DNA of 35,323 nt from Corallococcus carmarthensis (GCF_003611695.1 NZ_RAWE01000088.1:1-35323), one strand, 5' to 3'; shown: positions 1-8,018, numbered from the stretch's first letter. Made by a program: numbers and translations. Notes: generated by a model from the letters alone, not told the origin.

Positions 1-838
1 CGCCCACCCCCTCCTCCCCCATGACGTCCACCGCGTGCTCCACGTGGCGGACCACGTCGTCCATCGTGTCGCCGCCCAGGTACACCGGCGCCAGGATGAT
101 GCCCACCACGCCGCCGCGCTGGGCAATGGTGCGCAGTGCCGCGTCGGACAGGTTGCGCCAGCCGCCGCCCGCCGCGCGCACGCCGGTGTGCGAGCAGAAG
201 TAGCGCACCGTGGGGTGCGCGAAGAGGTCCGTGAGCGTCTGTTCGGAGGCGTGCGCCACGTCCACGCTCAGCCCCAGGCGGGCCATCTCCTCCATCACCT
301 GGTGCCCCAGCGGCGTCAGCCCCCGGTTGCCCATCATGGGAAAGGACGAACCGCCCAGGTCGTTGTTGGACAGGTGCGTGAGCCCCATGAAGCGCACCCC
401 GCGCCGGTGCAGCTCCGCCAGCCGCTCCACCTGGCCTTCAATCGCGTGGCCGCCCTCCACGCCCAGCACCGCCGACAGCCGGCCGTTCGCGAGGTTGTCC
501 TCCAACCCGGCCCCGGTGGTGGCGACGCGCACGGTGTCCCCGGAGCGGGCGCAGAAGGCATCCAGCTTTTCAATCTGCCAGAGCGCGCGTGACCACTCGC
601 CGCCGCGCGCCTCGCGGGGCCACTTGCGCCACGCGGCGAACAGCGGGAAGCCGCCAATGAACGGGAAGCCCCGGGTCACCAGCGTGAAGCACTGCAGCTT
701 CACCCCCGCCTCACGCAGGCGGGGAAAGTCCACGTGCCCCTCCGTCGACCGCTCGCACAGGTCGCGGTTCCACATCAGCGAATCCGCGTGCCCGTCCGCG
801 ATGCACCACTGACGGTGCAGCTCCTTCACGTCACCCAT
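1..838 (-). CDS. Membrane dipeptidase, peptidase family M19 (3' part cut by window edge)
   Basis: Zinc-dependent dipeptidase of the renal/membrane dipeptidase family, which splits dipeptides. The first 279 codons are in the window; the C-terminus lies beyond position 1. What is seen: the metal-binding H-x-D near the N-terminus (H17, D19 in DGHADS), the family signature GVEGGHAIEG with the bridging Glu at about residue 128, a following LTHLSNND segment, and metal/substrate histidines in VDVAHASE (H196) and CSHTGV (H217). There is no signal peptide, so a cytoplasmic enzyme is likely, as in many bacterial relatives. The ATG at 836-838 gives the normal M19 N-terminus; I see no strong ribosome binding site. 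It lies 64 bases downstream of the kinase-like gene on the same strand and may share its transcript. The family call is firm; the natural substrate is unknown. Confidence 0.9.
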   Translation of the reverse strand, partial: MGDVKELHRQWCIADGHADSLMWNRDLCERSTEGHVDFPRLREAGVKLQCFTLVTRGFPFIGGFPLFAAWRKWPREARGGEWSRALWQIEKLDAFCARSGDTVRVATTGAGLEDNLANGRLSAVLGVEGGHAIEGQVERLAELHRRGVRFMGLTHLSNNDLGGSSFPMMGNRGLTPLGHQVMEEMARLGLSVDVAHASEQTLTDLFAHPTVRYFCSHTGVRAAGGGWRNLSDAALRTIAQRGGVVGIILAPVYLGGDTMDDVVRHVEHAVDVMGEEGVG

Positions 839-902
839 GCCAGCAGTCTTCGCCACGCCCTCCCGCGATGACAAGCACCCCGGGACATCCGCGAGGCCGG
901 TC

Positions 903-2036
903 TCACGTCCAGTCCGCGCCGTCGTCGTCGCAGCCGGCCCACAGGTCGTCATCCAGCGGGAGCCCGGCTTCCGCCTCCCCCGCGGGGCCCACGAGCGCGT
1001 CCGTGCGAACCTCCGCCACCTCGCGCAGCGCTTCGGGAGGGCCATAGGGCCGCCCTTCCGCGTTCAGCAGGTTCCGGAGCGCGTCCCGCAGCTCCGCGCC
1101 CGTCTGGAAGCGCAGGTCGCGGTCGCGCTGGAGCACCCGCTGGAGCACGTCCCGCATGCCCGGCGACAGCCCCCGCGTCGCCTGCTCCACGTGCGCCGGC
1201 GTCACGCACGCCATGCGCGCGGCCATCAGGGGCGCGGGGAGCCAGCTGGGGGTCTCCGCGCACAGCCCGCGAGTCCCCGGTACGGGCTGGGCCTGCTGCG
1301 CGGCGCGCTCCACGTCGTCCAGGTCCAGCAGGTGCAGGCCGGTGAGCAGCTCCAGGAGCACCATCCCCAGGGAGAACAGGTCCGCGCGTCCATCCAGCGG
1401 CTGGCCCTCCAGCGCTTCCGGCGAAGCATAGGCCACGTCCCCGCGCACCAGCCCCGGCTCCGTCACCACGCGCCCGGGCAGCCGCGACCACGCGAGCGCG
1501 AAGTCCGACAGCCGCACCCGCCCGTGCACGTCCACGCGCACGGAGCGGGGGCTGACGTCGCGGTGCACCACGCCCACGGGCAGGCCGCGCCCGTCTTCCA
1601 GCGAATGGGCGTGGTGGAGCGCATCCGCCACCTCCGCGCCCAGGTACGCGGCGAACGCCTCCGAGAAGGGCCGCCGCCGCAGCGCCGCGAAGCTGGACAG
1701 CGTCTCCAGGCACGGCCCGTCCACGTACTCCGTCACCAGATGGGGTGCGCCGTCGTGCACGCGCACCAGGTACACCGGCGCGATGGCCGGGTGGGACAGC
1801 CGCATGAGCAGCTTCACCTCTTCACGCAGCCGCGCCCGTGCAACGTCATCCGTCACGTCGCGCAGGCGCTTGATGAGCACCAGTCCACCCGGCGTGCGCG
1901 CGTAGTGCCGGCGGGCGAGCAGCAGCTCCCCTCCGGCGCGCGACCCCAGGTAGCGCACCAGCTCATAGGACGTGGCCCCGGTGGTGAAGAGGATGAAGGG
2001 CCGGGACGCGGAGTACGCGGGGGGATGGGTGGCCAT
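903..2036 (-). CDS. Serine/threonine protein kinase-like protein, probably a pseudokinase
   Basis: A 378-residue protein with a eukaryotic-type (Hanks) kinase fold covering most of its length. Seen: a glycine-loop-like LGSRAGGELLLA, the beta-3 lysine (K56 in VLIKRL), an alpha-C glutamate (about residue 72), HRD at 158-160, the activation-segment end YASPE (203-207) and the following RADLFSLGMVLLELLTG helix. Two magnesium/ATP motifs are altered: the Asn expected five residues after the HRD Asp is Ser165, and DFG reads DFA (178-180). It may therefore be weak or inactive as a kinase and act as a scaffold. The tail after residue 320 is acidic and Ala/Gly-rich; there is no membrane segment. I chose the ATG at 2036, with an AGGAG about 11 bases upstream. 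An in-frame ATG at 2087 is possible, but the added residues look non-coding. Myxobacteria encode many such proteins; the partner is unknown. Confidence 0.82.
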   Translation of the reverse strand: MATHPPAYSASRPFILFTTGATSYELVRYLGSRAGGELLLARRHYARTPGGLVLIKRLRDVTDDVARARLREEVKLLMRLSHPAIAPVYLVRVHDGAPHLVTEYVDGPCLETLSSFAALRRRPFSEAFAAYLGAEVADALHHAHSLEDGRGLPVGVVHRDVSPRSVRVDVHGRVRLSDFALAWSRLPGRVVTEPGLVRGDVAYASPEALEGQPLDGRADLFSLGMVLLELLTGLHLLDLDDVERAAQQAQPVPGTRGLCAETPSWLPAPLMAARMACVTPAHVEQATRGLSPGMRDVLQRVLQRDRDLRFQTGAELRDALRNLLNAEGRPYGPPEALREVAEVRTDALVGPAGEAEAGLPLDDDLWAGCDDDGADWT

Positions 2037-2160
2037 CGTAGGTGACGCTCCTGACGGGAAGGGCGCTTCCCGGGGGTGGGAAGGCATGAGGAAGACCTCA
2101 CGCCCGCGTCCTACCACCCGGGTCAGACATCCCCATCCGACCCCACCGGGTGTTTCCCCG

Positions 2161-2200
2161 ACTAAAAAGGAAACGGCCCCCACCGTGAGGGTGGGAGCCG
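2161..2200 (-). terminator. Rho-independent terminator downstream of the repeat lipoprotein
   Basis: On the minus strand, 2200-2174 forms an 11-position stem (CGGC..CCCACC against GGTGGG.GCCG) with a single C/A mismatch and a 5-base loop at 2185-2189. It is followed directly by a T-rich tract (TTTCCTTTTTAGT, 2173-2161). It lies 57 bases after the stop of the lipoprotein gene at 2257. This is the clearest intrinsic terminator in the window. Confidence 0.8.
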
Positions 2201-2256
2201 CCGCCTTCAAGTATTTCCCCAGTCCGTGTTGGACAGGTGCGCGTGAGGCGCGGGGA

Positions 2257-2853
2257 CTACTTGTCCATCTTCTTCACGGCCGCCACCAGGGTGACGTCGC
2301 GAGCGACCATGTCCTTGCCGTCCATCACGTAGGAGGCGCGCACCTGCGAGCCTTCCTTGATGTCGTCCAGCTTCACCGCGCGGCTGCCGTTGTCCATCAG
2401 CGCGGTCTTGTCGTTGGTCTTGATCTTCAGTTCCTTGTTGGTGCTGTCCACCAGCGTTAGCGTGTCACCGGACTTGGAGATGACACGGCCGTTGACGGTG
2501 GTTGCCGCCGCGGCGGAGGTGGTGCCGGCCATGCCGGAGCCGCCCTCGGCCAGGTCCTCATTGCGGTTGGCCTGGGCCTCGGCCAGGTCCTTTTCCTCGT
2601 CGCGCACGTCCTCGTTGGCGCTGGCGATCTTGTCGTTCGCGTCCTGGCGCGCCTCCGCGATGTCCTCGTTGGCGTCATGCTGCGCCGACGCCAGCTCCTT
2701 GCTCTCGTCCTGACGGGCTTCCGCCGTCTCCTGCGCCGCTTCCTGACGGGCCTCGGCGACGTCCTCGCGCTGCTCCTGGACGTCATCCTTCTTGCAGCCG
2801 GTGACCATCGTGAGACCCGCCACCGCCGTGACCGCAATCATGAGCTTCCGCAT
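2257..2853 (-). CDS. Outer-membrane lipoprotein with 11-residue coiled-coil repeats
   Basis: A 198-residue predicted lipoprotein. Residues 1-19 are a signal peptide ending in the lipobox VTGC (Cys20). The following Lys-Lys rather than Asp suggests sorting to the outer membrane. Residues 31-85 are five tandem 11-residue units of the form DVAEARQEAAQ (others begin ETAEARQ, ELASAQH, DIAEARQ, KIASANE). A sixth is at 89-99 after a three-residue skip and half a unit follows. Such hendecads favour a long helix or coiled coil, as in LEA-like or peptidoglycan-spanning lipoproteins. Residues about 115-195 look like a small beta-rich domain (VNGRVISKSGDTLTLV), similar in style to DUF5666/OB-type domains. 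The ATG at 2853 has AGGGGG eight bases upstream. The gene is monocistronic, ending at a strong terminator. Envelope or stress function is inference only. Confidence 0.8.
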   Translation of the reverse strand: MRKLMIAVTAVAGLTMVTGCKKDDVQEQREDVAEARQEAAQETAEARQDESKELASAQHDANEDIAEARQDANDKIASANEDVRDEEKDLAEAQANRNEDLAEGGSGMAGTTSAAAATTVNGRVISKSGDTLTLVDSTNKELKIKTNDKTALMDNGSRAVKLDDIKEGSQVRASYVMDGKDMVARDVTLVAAVKKMDK

Positions 2854-3175
2854 GTGACCGCCCCCTGTGTGTGTGTTCTTGGATGCCGGTGATTTGTTCC
2901 CCGGCGTTGGGCAGAAACTGGTCGCTCCCCCCGTACCTGCACAGCGCTTGTCGTCATGCGCGGGCATGCGCAGGGGCGGGCTGCACGAGAGGGAGGCCCT
3001 GGCCGCCTGCCTGCTGGGGAAGCGGAACAAAACGCATGTGGACGCGAAAAATCCGTTCCCGTGCGCTGTAGCAGGCCTGTTGCATGAGGGAGCCTGTGCG
3101 TTGACAGGGCAGAACCGCCCTTGTACTGGCACCGGCGGGTCCCGTCCGAAGGGGGGCCGGAAGGAGCCGTGAGCC
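2854..3175. other. Intergenic region between divergent lipoprotein and thi genes
   Basis: 322 bases without a convincing gene. It must hold the promoter of the lipoprotein gene (minus strand), which I could not assign, and the thi promoter (3101-3129). A CCGGC/GCCGG stem (3132-3136 with 3156-3160) sits just before the thiS ribosome binding site. I looked for the conserved TPP-riboswitch (THI box) elements such as CTGAGA and the ACCTGATCTGG-like block and did not find them. Confidence 0.6.
3101..3129 (+). promoter_or_regulatory. Sigma-70-type promoter for the thiSG operon
   Basis: TTGACA at 3101-3106 is a perfect -35 hexamer. It is followed after 17 bases by TACTGG (3124-3129), a partial -10. 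Transcription would begin near 3136, about 40 bases before the thiS start. Position and spacing fit; the -10 is weak. Confidence 0.5.
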
Positions 3176-3379
3176 GTGAACGTGTGGGTCAACGGAGAAG
3201 CGCGGACGCTGCCGGAGGGCAGCACCCTTTCGTCCCTGCTGGCGCTGCTGGCGCTGGGCAGCGGGCCGGGGGTGGCGGTGGAGGTGAACGCGGAGGTGGT
3301 GCGCCGCGCCCGTCATCCCGAGCACCGGCTCCAGGACGGGGACCGGGTGGAGATCGTCACCTTCGTGGGTGGCGGGTGA
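3176..3379 (+). CDS. thiS: Sulfur carrier protein ThiS
   Basis: A 67-residue ubiquitin-like sulfur carrier for the thiazole ring of thiamine. Its C-terminal glycine is normally adenylated by ThiF, converted to a thiocarboxylate and used by ThiG. Seen: the beta-grasp start [15 protein letters not shown], the conserved late segment [16 protein letters not shown] and the terminal glycines (three here). The length is normal for the family. The start is GTG at 3176, with AAGGAG at 3161-3166 nine bases upstream. thiG follows 26 bases downstream. No thiF, thiO or thiH is in the window, so the activating enzyme must be elsewhere. Confidence 0.92.
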   Translation: MNVWVNGEARTLPEGSTLSSLLALLALGSGPGVAVEVNAEVVRRARHPEHRLQDGDRVEIVTFVGGG

Positions 3380-3405
3380 GCGCAGGCCCTGGAGAGGAGA
3401 CGGTC

Positions 3406-4191
3406 ATGAGCGGCATCGCGGACAAGCCTTTCACGCTGGCGGGGGTGACGTTCACCTCGCGGCTCATCGTCGGGACGGGGAAGTACCCCAGCCACGAGGT
3501 GATGAAGCAGTGCCACGAAGCGTCGGGCGCGGAGCTCGTCACGGTGGCGGTGCGGCGGCTGGACCTGAAGGCGACGGGCGAGGCGTCGCTGATGAACTGG
3601 ATCGACCGCAACAAGATGCGCCTCCTGCCCAACACGGCGCTCTGCTACACGGCGGAGGACGCGGTGCGCACCTGCCGGCTGGCCGAAGAGCTGGGCATGA
3701 GCAAGTGGGTGAAGCTGGAGGTGCTGGGCGACGAGAAGACGCTCTACCCGGACGTCGAGGAGACGGTGAAGGCGGCGCGCATCCTGGTGAAAGAAGGCTT
3801 CACCGTGCTGCCGTACACCAGCGACGACCCCATCACGGCGCGCAAGCTGGAGGACGCGGGCTGCGCGGCGGTGATGCCGCTGGCGGCGCCCATCGGCAGC
3901 GGGCTGGGCATCCGCAACCCGCACAACCTGCGGCTCATCCGCGAGGTCGTGAAGGTGCCGGTCATCGTGGACGCGGGCGTGGGCACGGCGTCCGACGCGG
4001 CCATCGCGATGGAGCTGGGCGTGGACGCGCTGCTCATGAACACCGCCATCGCGGGCGCGAAGGATCCGGTGCGCATGGCCGTGGCGATGAAGAAGGCGGT
4101 GGAGGCCGGCCGCGACGCGTACCTGGCGGGGCGCATCCCGCGCAAGGCGTATGGCTCCGCGTCCAGCCCCATCGAAGGGCTCGTGGAGTAG
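3406..4191 (+). CDS. thiG: Thiazole synthase ThiG
   Basis: A 261-residue TIM-barrel enzyme that builds thiazole phosphate from 1-deoxy-D-xylulose 5-phosphate, dehydroglycine and ThiS thiocarboxylate. Seen: the N-terminal [11 protein letters not shown], the [20 protein letters not shown] segment, the Schiff-base lysine in WVKLEVLGD (K103), [12 protein letters not shown], the phosphate-binding [17 protein letters not shown] and the C-terminal [14 protein letters not shown]. The length matches the family. The ATG at 3406 follows a GGAGAGGAGA tract; an upstream in-frame extension overlaps thiS and is not needed. The TenI/ThiE-family gene starts two bases after its stop, so the two are likely translationally coupled. 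Confidence 0.95.
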   Translation: MSGIADKPFTLAGVTFTSRLIVGTGKYPSHEVMKQCHEASGAELVTVAVRRLDLKATGEASLMNWIDRNKMRLLPNTALCYTAEDAVRTCRLAEELGMSKWVKLEVLGDEKTLYPDVEETVKAARILVKEGFTVLPYTSDDPITARKLEDAGCAAVMPLAAPIGSGLGIRNPHNLRLIREVVKVPVIVDAGVGTASDAAIAMELGVDALLMNTAIAGAKDPVRMAVAMKKAVEAGRDAYLAGRIPRKAYGSASSPIEGLVE

Positions 4192-4193
4192 CG

Positions 4194-4808
4194 GTGCCCT
4201 CCCTGCCCCGCCTCGTGGTCATCACGGACTGGCGGCTGCCCCGGGCGCGGTTGTTGACCGCGCTGGAGCAGGCGCTGGAGGCGGGGCCGGAGGTCGCCGT
4301 GCAGCACCGTCACCCGGAGGCCTCCGGGCGGCTGTTCCTGGAGGAGGCGCGGCTCGTGGCGGAGGTGTGCCGGGGCCGGACGCTGTTCGTGAACGGTCGG
4401 CTGGATGTCGCGCTGCTCGTGGGCGCGCACCTGCACCTGCCCGCGTCGGGTCCTTCGCCGCGCGACGTGCGTCCATTCCTGCCCGCGGACCGGTGGGTGA
4501 GCGTGGCGGTGCACGACGCTCGCGAGGCGGAAGGCGCGGTGGGAGCGGACCTGGCGCTGGTAAGCCCCGTGTTCGCGCCCGGCTCCAAGCCTGGGGACAC
4601 GCGCGAGACGTTGGGGCCTCATGGCTTCAGGGGGCTCGTGGAGCGGCTGCCCTGCCCTGCCCTGGCGCTGGGAGGGATGACGGCGGAGCGCGCCCGGGAG
4701 GTGCCGGGTGCGTGGGGCGTCGCGGTCATCTCCGCCGTGTTGGAGGCGGAGGATCCGCGCGCGGCGGCCCGAGCGCTGCTGGACGCATGCCGGCCCCCGC
4801 GAGACTGA
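4194..4808 (+). CDS. ThiE/TenI-family protein, probably a TenI-type thiazole tautomerase
   Basis: A 204-residue TIM-barrel protein of the thiamine-phosphate synthase (ThiE)/TenI family. Against ThiE the usual pyrimidine-site Q-x-R-x-K reads QHRHP (37-41, Lys missing). The Mg-binding NDR reads NGR (67-69), and the GQ-x-D after HL is absent (HLPASG, 81-86). The TenI hallmark histidine in a V-x-V-H-x-x-x-E context is present (H107), as are SPVF (124-127), Lys132 and the phosphate-binding LGGM (159-162). Loss of both Mg ligands with retention of the His fits thiazole tautomerase better than ThiE. TenI also commonly sits beside thiS and thiG, as in Bacillus subtilis. The GTG start at 4194 lies two bases after thiG. 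An automated pipeline would likely name it thiE; activity needs testing. Confidence 0.75.
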   Translation: MPSLPRLVVITDWRLPRARLLTALEQALEAGPEVAVQHRHPEASGRLFLEEARLVAEVCRGRTLFVNGRLDVALLVGAHLHLPASGPSPRDVRPFLPADRWVSVAVHDAREAEGAVGADLALVSPVFAPGSKPGDTRETLGPHGFRGLVERLPCPALALGGMTAERAREVPGAWGVAVISAVLEAEDPRAAARALLDACRPPRD

Positions 4809-4830
4809 GGCGGCGCTATGCTGCGCGGCC

Positions 4831-5874
4831 GTGACGCCCTCCCCGACCTCCGTTGAGCTGCGCCCACTCGCCATCGGAGAAATCATCGACCGTGCGGCGA
4901 CGTTCTGGCGCGCACACCTGAAACCCCTGTTCGTGCTGTGCCTGGGCTTCGACCTGCTCAACTACATCGCGGTCAAGGCGTTCACCCTCGCGATGACGCG
5001 CACGGTGGGCGTGCTGCCCGGGCTGGGGAGGGCTCCCGCGGGCACGGACCCCACGCAGGCGTTGACCCAGTCCGGCATCATGCTGGGGCTGATGCTCGTG
5101 CTGTATGTGTTCCTCGTGTGGAACTTCTGGGTGGCCACCACGGCGGCGGCCCGGTACGTGATTCCCGCGCGGCTGGGTGAACCGGTGCGTCCCTCGGAGG
5201 GTCTGCGCCGGGCGGTGTCTCGCCTGGGCACGCTGACCGCGACCTACCTCCTGTCGATTGGCTGGTCCGTGGGGGTGACGCTCCTGCTGTGCCTGCCCGG
5301 CTCCGTGGTCATGGGGCTGGGCGTGGTCGCGGCCGTCACCGGCAAGGGCTCTGGCGGAAGCACGGCGTTGAGCATCGCGCTGATCATCATCGGCGCCATC
5401 GTGCTGGGCGTGGGCGCGCTGGCGGCGGTGCTCTGGTACTTCCTGCGCTTCATGCTGCTGCCCCCCGTGCTGGCGATGGAGGACGTGGGCGCGTGGGCGG
5501 CCTTCAAGCGCTCCGGGGCCCTGCTGAAGGGCCGCGTCGAACCGGGCTTCATGGGCCGGGGCACGGTTCGGGCCATGGTGCTGTCCACGGTGGTGGGCGG
5601 CATCCTCATCGCGGTGAGCCTGGTGTCGGGGCTGCCCGCGTGGATCGTCCGGCTCGCCTATGGTGGCAACCTGTTGGATCCGGCGGCGCAGGCGGCCATC
5701 CCGCAGGCATTGCTCGTCCCCGCGGAGCTGTTGCAGGTGGTGGGGCAGTCCTTCTTCACGCCGCTGAGCTTCGTGGTGTCCGCGTTCTTCTACGTGGACA
5801 TGCGCGTGCGCCGCGAGGGCCTGGACCTGGAGCGGCGGATCGCGACCGCGGAGCCGGCGGCGCCGTCCCCCTGA
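4831..5874 (+). CDS. Multi-pass membrane protein of unknown function
   Basis: A 347-residue protein with about six to seven hydrophobic segments. The opening, RPLAIGEIIDRAATFWRAH, resembles the start of a widespread membrane-protein group related to the glycerophosphodiester phosphodiesterase membrane domain. No catalytic motif is visible. A cytoplasmic/amphipathic stretch with a charged FKRSGALLKGRVEPGF segment lies near residues 225-240, and the C-terminus is charged. The start is GTG at 4831, directly preceded by CTATGCTGCGCGGCC. There is no Shine-Dalgarno, but TATGCT at 4817-4822 could be a -10 for a leaderless message. It lies 22 bases after the TenI-like gene and 6 bases before the DUF4129 gene, so it probably forms one unit with the two genes downstream. 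The role is not known. Confidence 0.75.
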   Translation: MTPSPTSVELRPLAIGEIIDRAATFWRAHLKPLFVLCLGFDLLNYIAVKAFTLAMTRTVGVLPGLGRAPAGTDPTQALTQSGIMLGLMLVLYVFLVWNFWVATTAAARYVIPARLGEPVRPSEGLRRAVSRLGTLTATYLLSIGWSVGVTLLLCLPGSVVMGLGVVAAVTGKGSGGSTALSIALIIIGAIVLGVGALAAVLWYFLRFMLLPPVLAMEDVGAWAAFKRSGALLKGRVEPGFMGRGTVRAMVLSTVVGGILIAVSLVSGLPAWIVRLAYGGNLLDPAAQAAIPQALLVPAELLQVVGQSFFTPLSFVVSAFFYVDMRVRREGLDLERRIATAEPAAPSP

Positions 5875-5880
5875 CATCCC

Positions 5881-6765
5881 GTGCCCGCCCTGCCCCTGCT
5901 CCTCCTGCTGGCCGCCCTGCCCCCGTGCGCTGACCGGGAGGCCGTGTCGCGCCGGCTCGAGGACACCGCGCGCTCCAGGCCCCAGGACCTCAACGCGGAG
6001 GTGAACCGGCTGGTGGAGGCACTGGACGGCGTGCCCCTGCCGCCCGGGACCTCCGGACAGTCCGCGCCGGACCGGGCCCGGCAGCTCACGGTGTACCTGG
6101 AGGCCGTGTGCGCGCTGGACTCGGAACCGGCCGTGGCGCCCGGCGTGACGAGCGAGCCGGAGCGGCTGCGTGCCATCCTCGACCGGCCGGAGTTCGCGAG
6201 GGCCCGGCAGCGCAACAGCGACCTGCTGACGCGCCTGCTTCGCGAGCTGCAGACCTGGCTGGAAGGCCTCTTCGAATCCAGGGGCGCGCAGGGCTTCGCG
6301 GTGGCCACGCGCGCGGTGATGCTGGGCCTGGCGCTGGCGGTGGTGTTGTTCGGCGTGCTGCGGGTGCGCTGGCGCCGGAGCCGGAAGGCCACCGCCGCGC
6401 CGGGAGTGGAAGGCGAAGCCGCGCCGCTGGAGCTGGACACGCCGGGAGAACACCTGGGCCGGGCGCGCACCGCGCTGGAGACGGAGGACGCGCGCGAAGC
6501 CATCCGTGAGGGATTGCTGGGCCTGCTGTCCACGCTGGAGCAGCGCAAGCTGGCGAGGCCGGACCGCGTGAAGACGAACCGCGAGCTCGCCGCGGAGCTG
6601 CCCACGCGAGGCGCCCCCGCGAAAGTAGCGGACGAGGTGGAACGGCTGGTGGGCTGGTACGACCAGGCCTTCTATTCGCTGGAGCCGGTGTCGAGGGAAG
6701 AGGCCGCGCGCTTCGTGGAGTCCGTGGAGCAGTTGCACGGCACGCTCGCGGAGGGCCGGCCGTGA
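5881..6765 (+). CDS. DUF4129 domain protein, single-pass membrane
   Basis: A 294-residue protein. The N-terminus (PALPLLLLLAALPPCAD) looks like a signal peptide. An extracytoplasmic helical part follows, then one membrane segment near residues 140-156 (AVMLGLALAVVLFGVL) with a basic RVRWRRSRK stop-transfer end. The cytoplasmic C-terminus is a DUF4129 domain, seen in LLGLLSTLEQRKLARPDRVK..RELAAEL and the end GWYDQAFYS. DUF4129 proteins usually lie with a MoxR AAA ATPase, DUF58 and DUF4350 partners; here only DUF4350 is adjacent. The GTG start is six bases after the preceding membrane gene. The stop overlaps the next start (GTGA). The biochemical role of the family is not established. Confidence 0.78.
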   Translation: MPALPLLLLLAALPPCADREAVSRRLEDTARSRPQDLNAEVNRLVEALDGVPLPPGTSGQSAPDRARQLTVYLEAVCALDSEPAVAPGVTSEPERLRAILDRPEFARARQRNSDLLTRLLRELQTWLEGLFESRGAQGFAVATRAVMLGLALAVVLFGVLRVRWRRSRKATAAPGVEGEAAPLELDTPGEHLGRARTALETEDAREAIREGLLGLLSTLEQRKLARPDRVKTNRELAAELPTRGAPAKVADEVERLVGWYDQAFYSLEPVSREEAARFVESVEQLHGTLAEGRP

Positions 6766-7946
6766 GGAACGCTCGCGTCGCGGTCGTGCTGGGGTTGATG
6801 ATCGCCGTGGCGCTGGCGGTGGGCCTTGCGTCGCATGAGGCCCCGCCGGACTCCCCCGTGCCGTCCGTCACGAACCCGGGCCCCCTGGGACTCAAGGCGC
6901 TCTTCGTCTACCTGCAGGAACGCGGACGCGACGTCAGCACGCAGACCGCTTCACTGGACTCGATTCCCTCCGGCACGCGCACGCTGATCATCGCCGCGCC
7001 GCAGGCCCAGCCCGTGACGAAGGAAGAAGTCGCCGCGCTGGAGCGCTTCGTCCGGGGCGGCGGCACGCTCGTGTACCTGTCTCCTCATGCGCTGGGCGAA
7101 CACCAGCCGGGCATGGAGGAATGGCTGCGGATCACTCCCGGCGCACTGCCCGGCACGAACCACGAGGGCCTTGCCTCCGAATGGGTGGATCCCGCCGGCG
7201 TCACCGTGAACGTGTGGCTGCCCGCGGGCGCGCTGCGCGACCTGTCGCTCCTGCGCGTGGCCCGGGACCGGAGCCTGCGGGTGGAGCACGAGGACGCGGT
7301 GCCACTCGCGGGCCTGGGCGCGGCGGGCGTGGTGTGGCGCTGGGGCCTGGACAAGGGCGAGGTCTACGTCGTCGCGGGCCCGGACCTCGCGGAGAACCGG
7401 CGCCTGGAGCTGCTCGACAACCTGCGCTTCTGGGATGCGCTCGCCGCGCGCGGCCCGCTGCGCTTCGACGAGTTCCACCACGCCGTCGTCACCCGCCCGC
7501 CCCTGTCGCAGGGCCTCTGGGTCTTCATCGCCCAGAGCCTCGCGGTGGGTCTCGTCTACGTCGTCTCCCGCGGCACTCGCTTCGGCGCGCCCCGGCCCGT
7601 GCGCGTGGAACGGCACCGTTCGTCGCGCGAGTACGTGCGCTCCCTGGGCTGGCTCATGCGCCGCGCGAAGGTGGAGGCGGAGCTGTTGCCGGAGCTCGAC
7701 ACCGCCCTGCGCCGCCTGATGCAGGAGCGCCTGGGCATCGCGCCCTCCCTGCCGGACACGGAGGCCGCGCGCCTGCTGGAAGAGACCTGCGGCGTGCCCG
7801 CGCGCGACTACCTGGACGCGAAGGAGGACCTCCTGCGTACGCGGGAGCGCACCCCCATCCGCCCCGCCGACTACACCCGCCTCGCCCGCCGCTACGCCCT
7901 CCTGGAGCGCCGCGTGACAGGCCGCGCGGGCGACGCGCGGGAATGA
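6762..7946 (+). CDS. DUF4350 domain protein
   Basis: A 394-residue protein overlapping the DUF4129 gene by four bases (GTGA), so translation is probably coupled. An N-terminal membrane anchor (residues 5-24) is followed by a DUF4350-type domain: the NPGPLGLKALFVYLQERGRDVS opening, TLIIAAPQAQPV, and RFVRGGGTLVYLSPH, a Rossmann/GATase-like pattern. A second membrane segment is near residue 255 (LWVFIAQSLAVGLVYVVS), then a cytoplasmic helical tail carrying the conserved RSSREYVRSLGWLMRRA. The family often acts next to MoxR-type ATPases, but none is seen before the next operon starts on the other strand. The function is unknown. Confidence 0.78.
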   Translation: MRNARVAVVLGLMIAVALAVGLASHEAPPDSPVPSVTNPGPLGLKALFVYLQERGRDVSTQTASLDSIPSGTRTLIIAAPQAQPVTKEEVAALERFVRGGGTLVYLSPHALGEHQPGMEEWLRITPGALPGTNHEGLASEWVDPAGVTVNVWLPAGALRDLSLLRVARDRSLRVEHEDAVPLAGLGAAGVVWRWGLDKGEVYVVAGPDLAENRRLELLDNLRFWDALAARGPLRFDEFHHAVVTRPPLSQGLWVFIAQSLAVGLVYVVSRGTRFGAPRPVRVERHRSSREYVRSLGWLMRRAKVEAELLPELDTALRRLMQERLGIAPSLPDTEAARLLEETCGVPARDYLDAKEDLLRTRERTPIRPADYTRLARRYALLERRVTGRAGDARE

Positions 7947-8018
7947 CGAAGGCGCGGTGCCCGGCGCGCTCACACGCTCCGGACCCGCGCCCTCTTGTCG
8001 CCCGGTACCGGACCGGAC

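Noticed and set aside
2866-2876. GT dinucleotide run
   Set aside because: Only about five units; too short to be meaningful.
2854-2920. GGAAC-like ECF sigma -35 upstream of the lipoprotein gene
   Set aside because: No matching -10 at 16-17 bases; GGAAC alone is too weak.
3050-3175. TPP riboswitch ahead of thiS
   Set aside because: The THI-box conserved blocks are not present; only a promoter and a short GC stem are seen.
4816-6738. A 640-residue minus-strand frame opposite the membrane and DUF4129 genes
   Set aside because: No domain, strongly biased His/Arg/Gln content, and it spans two convincing plus-strand genes.
7947-8018. Terminator between the convergent DUF4350 gene and exoP
   Set aside because: GGCGCGG/CCGCGCC (7951-7957 with 7985-7991) has a 27-base loop and no T-run; not convincing.
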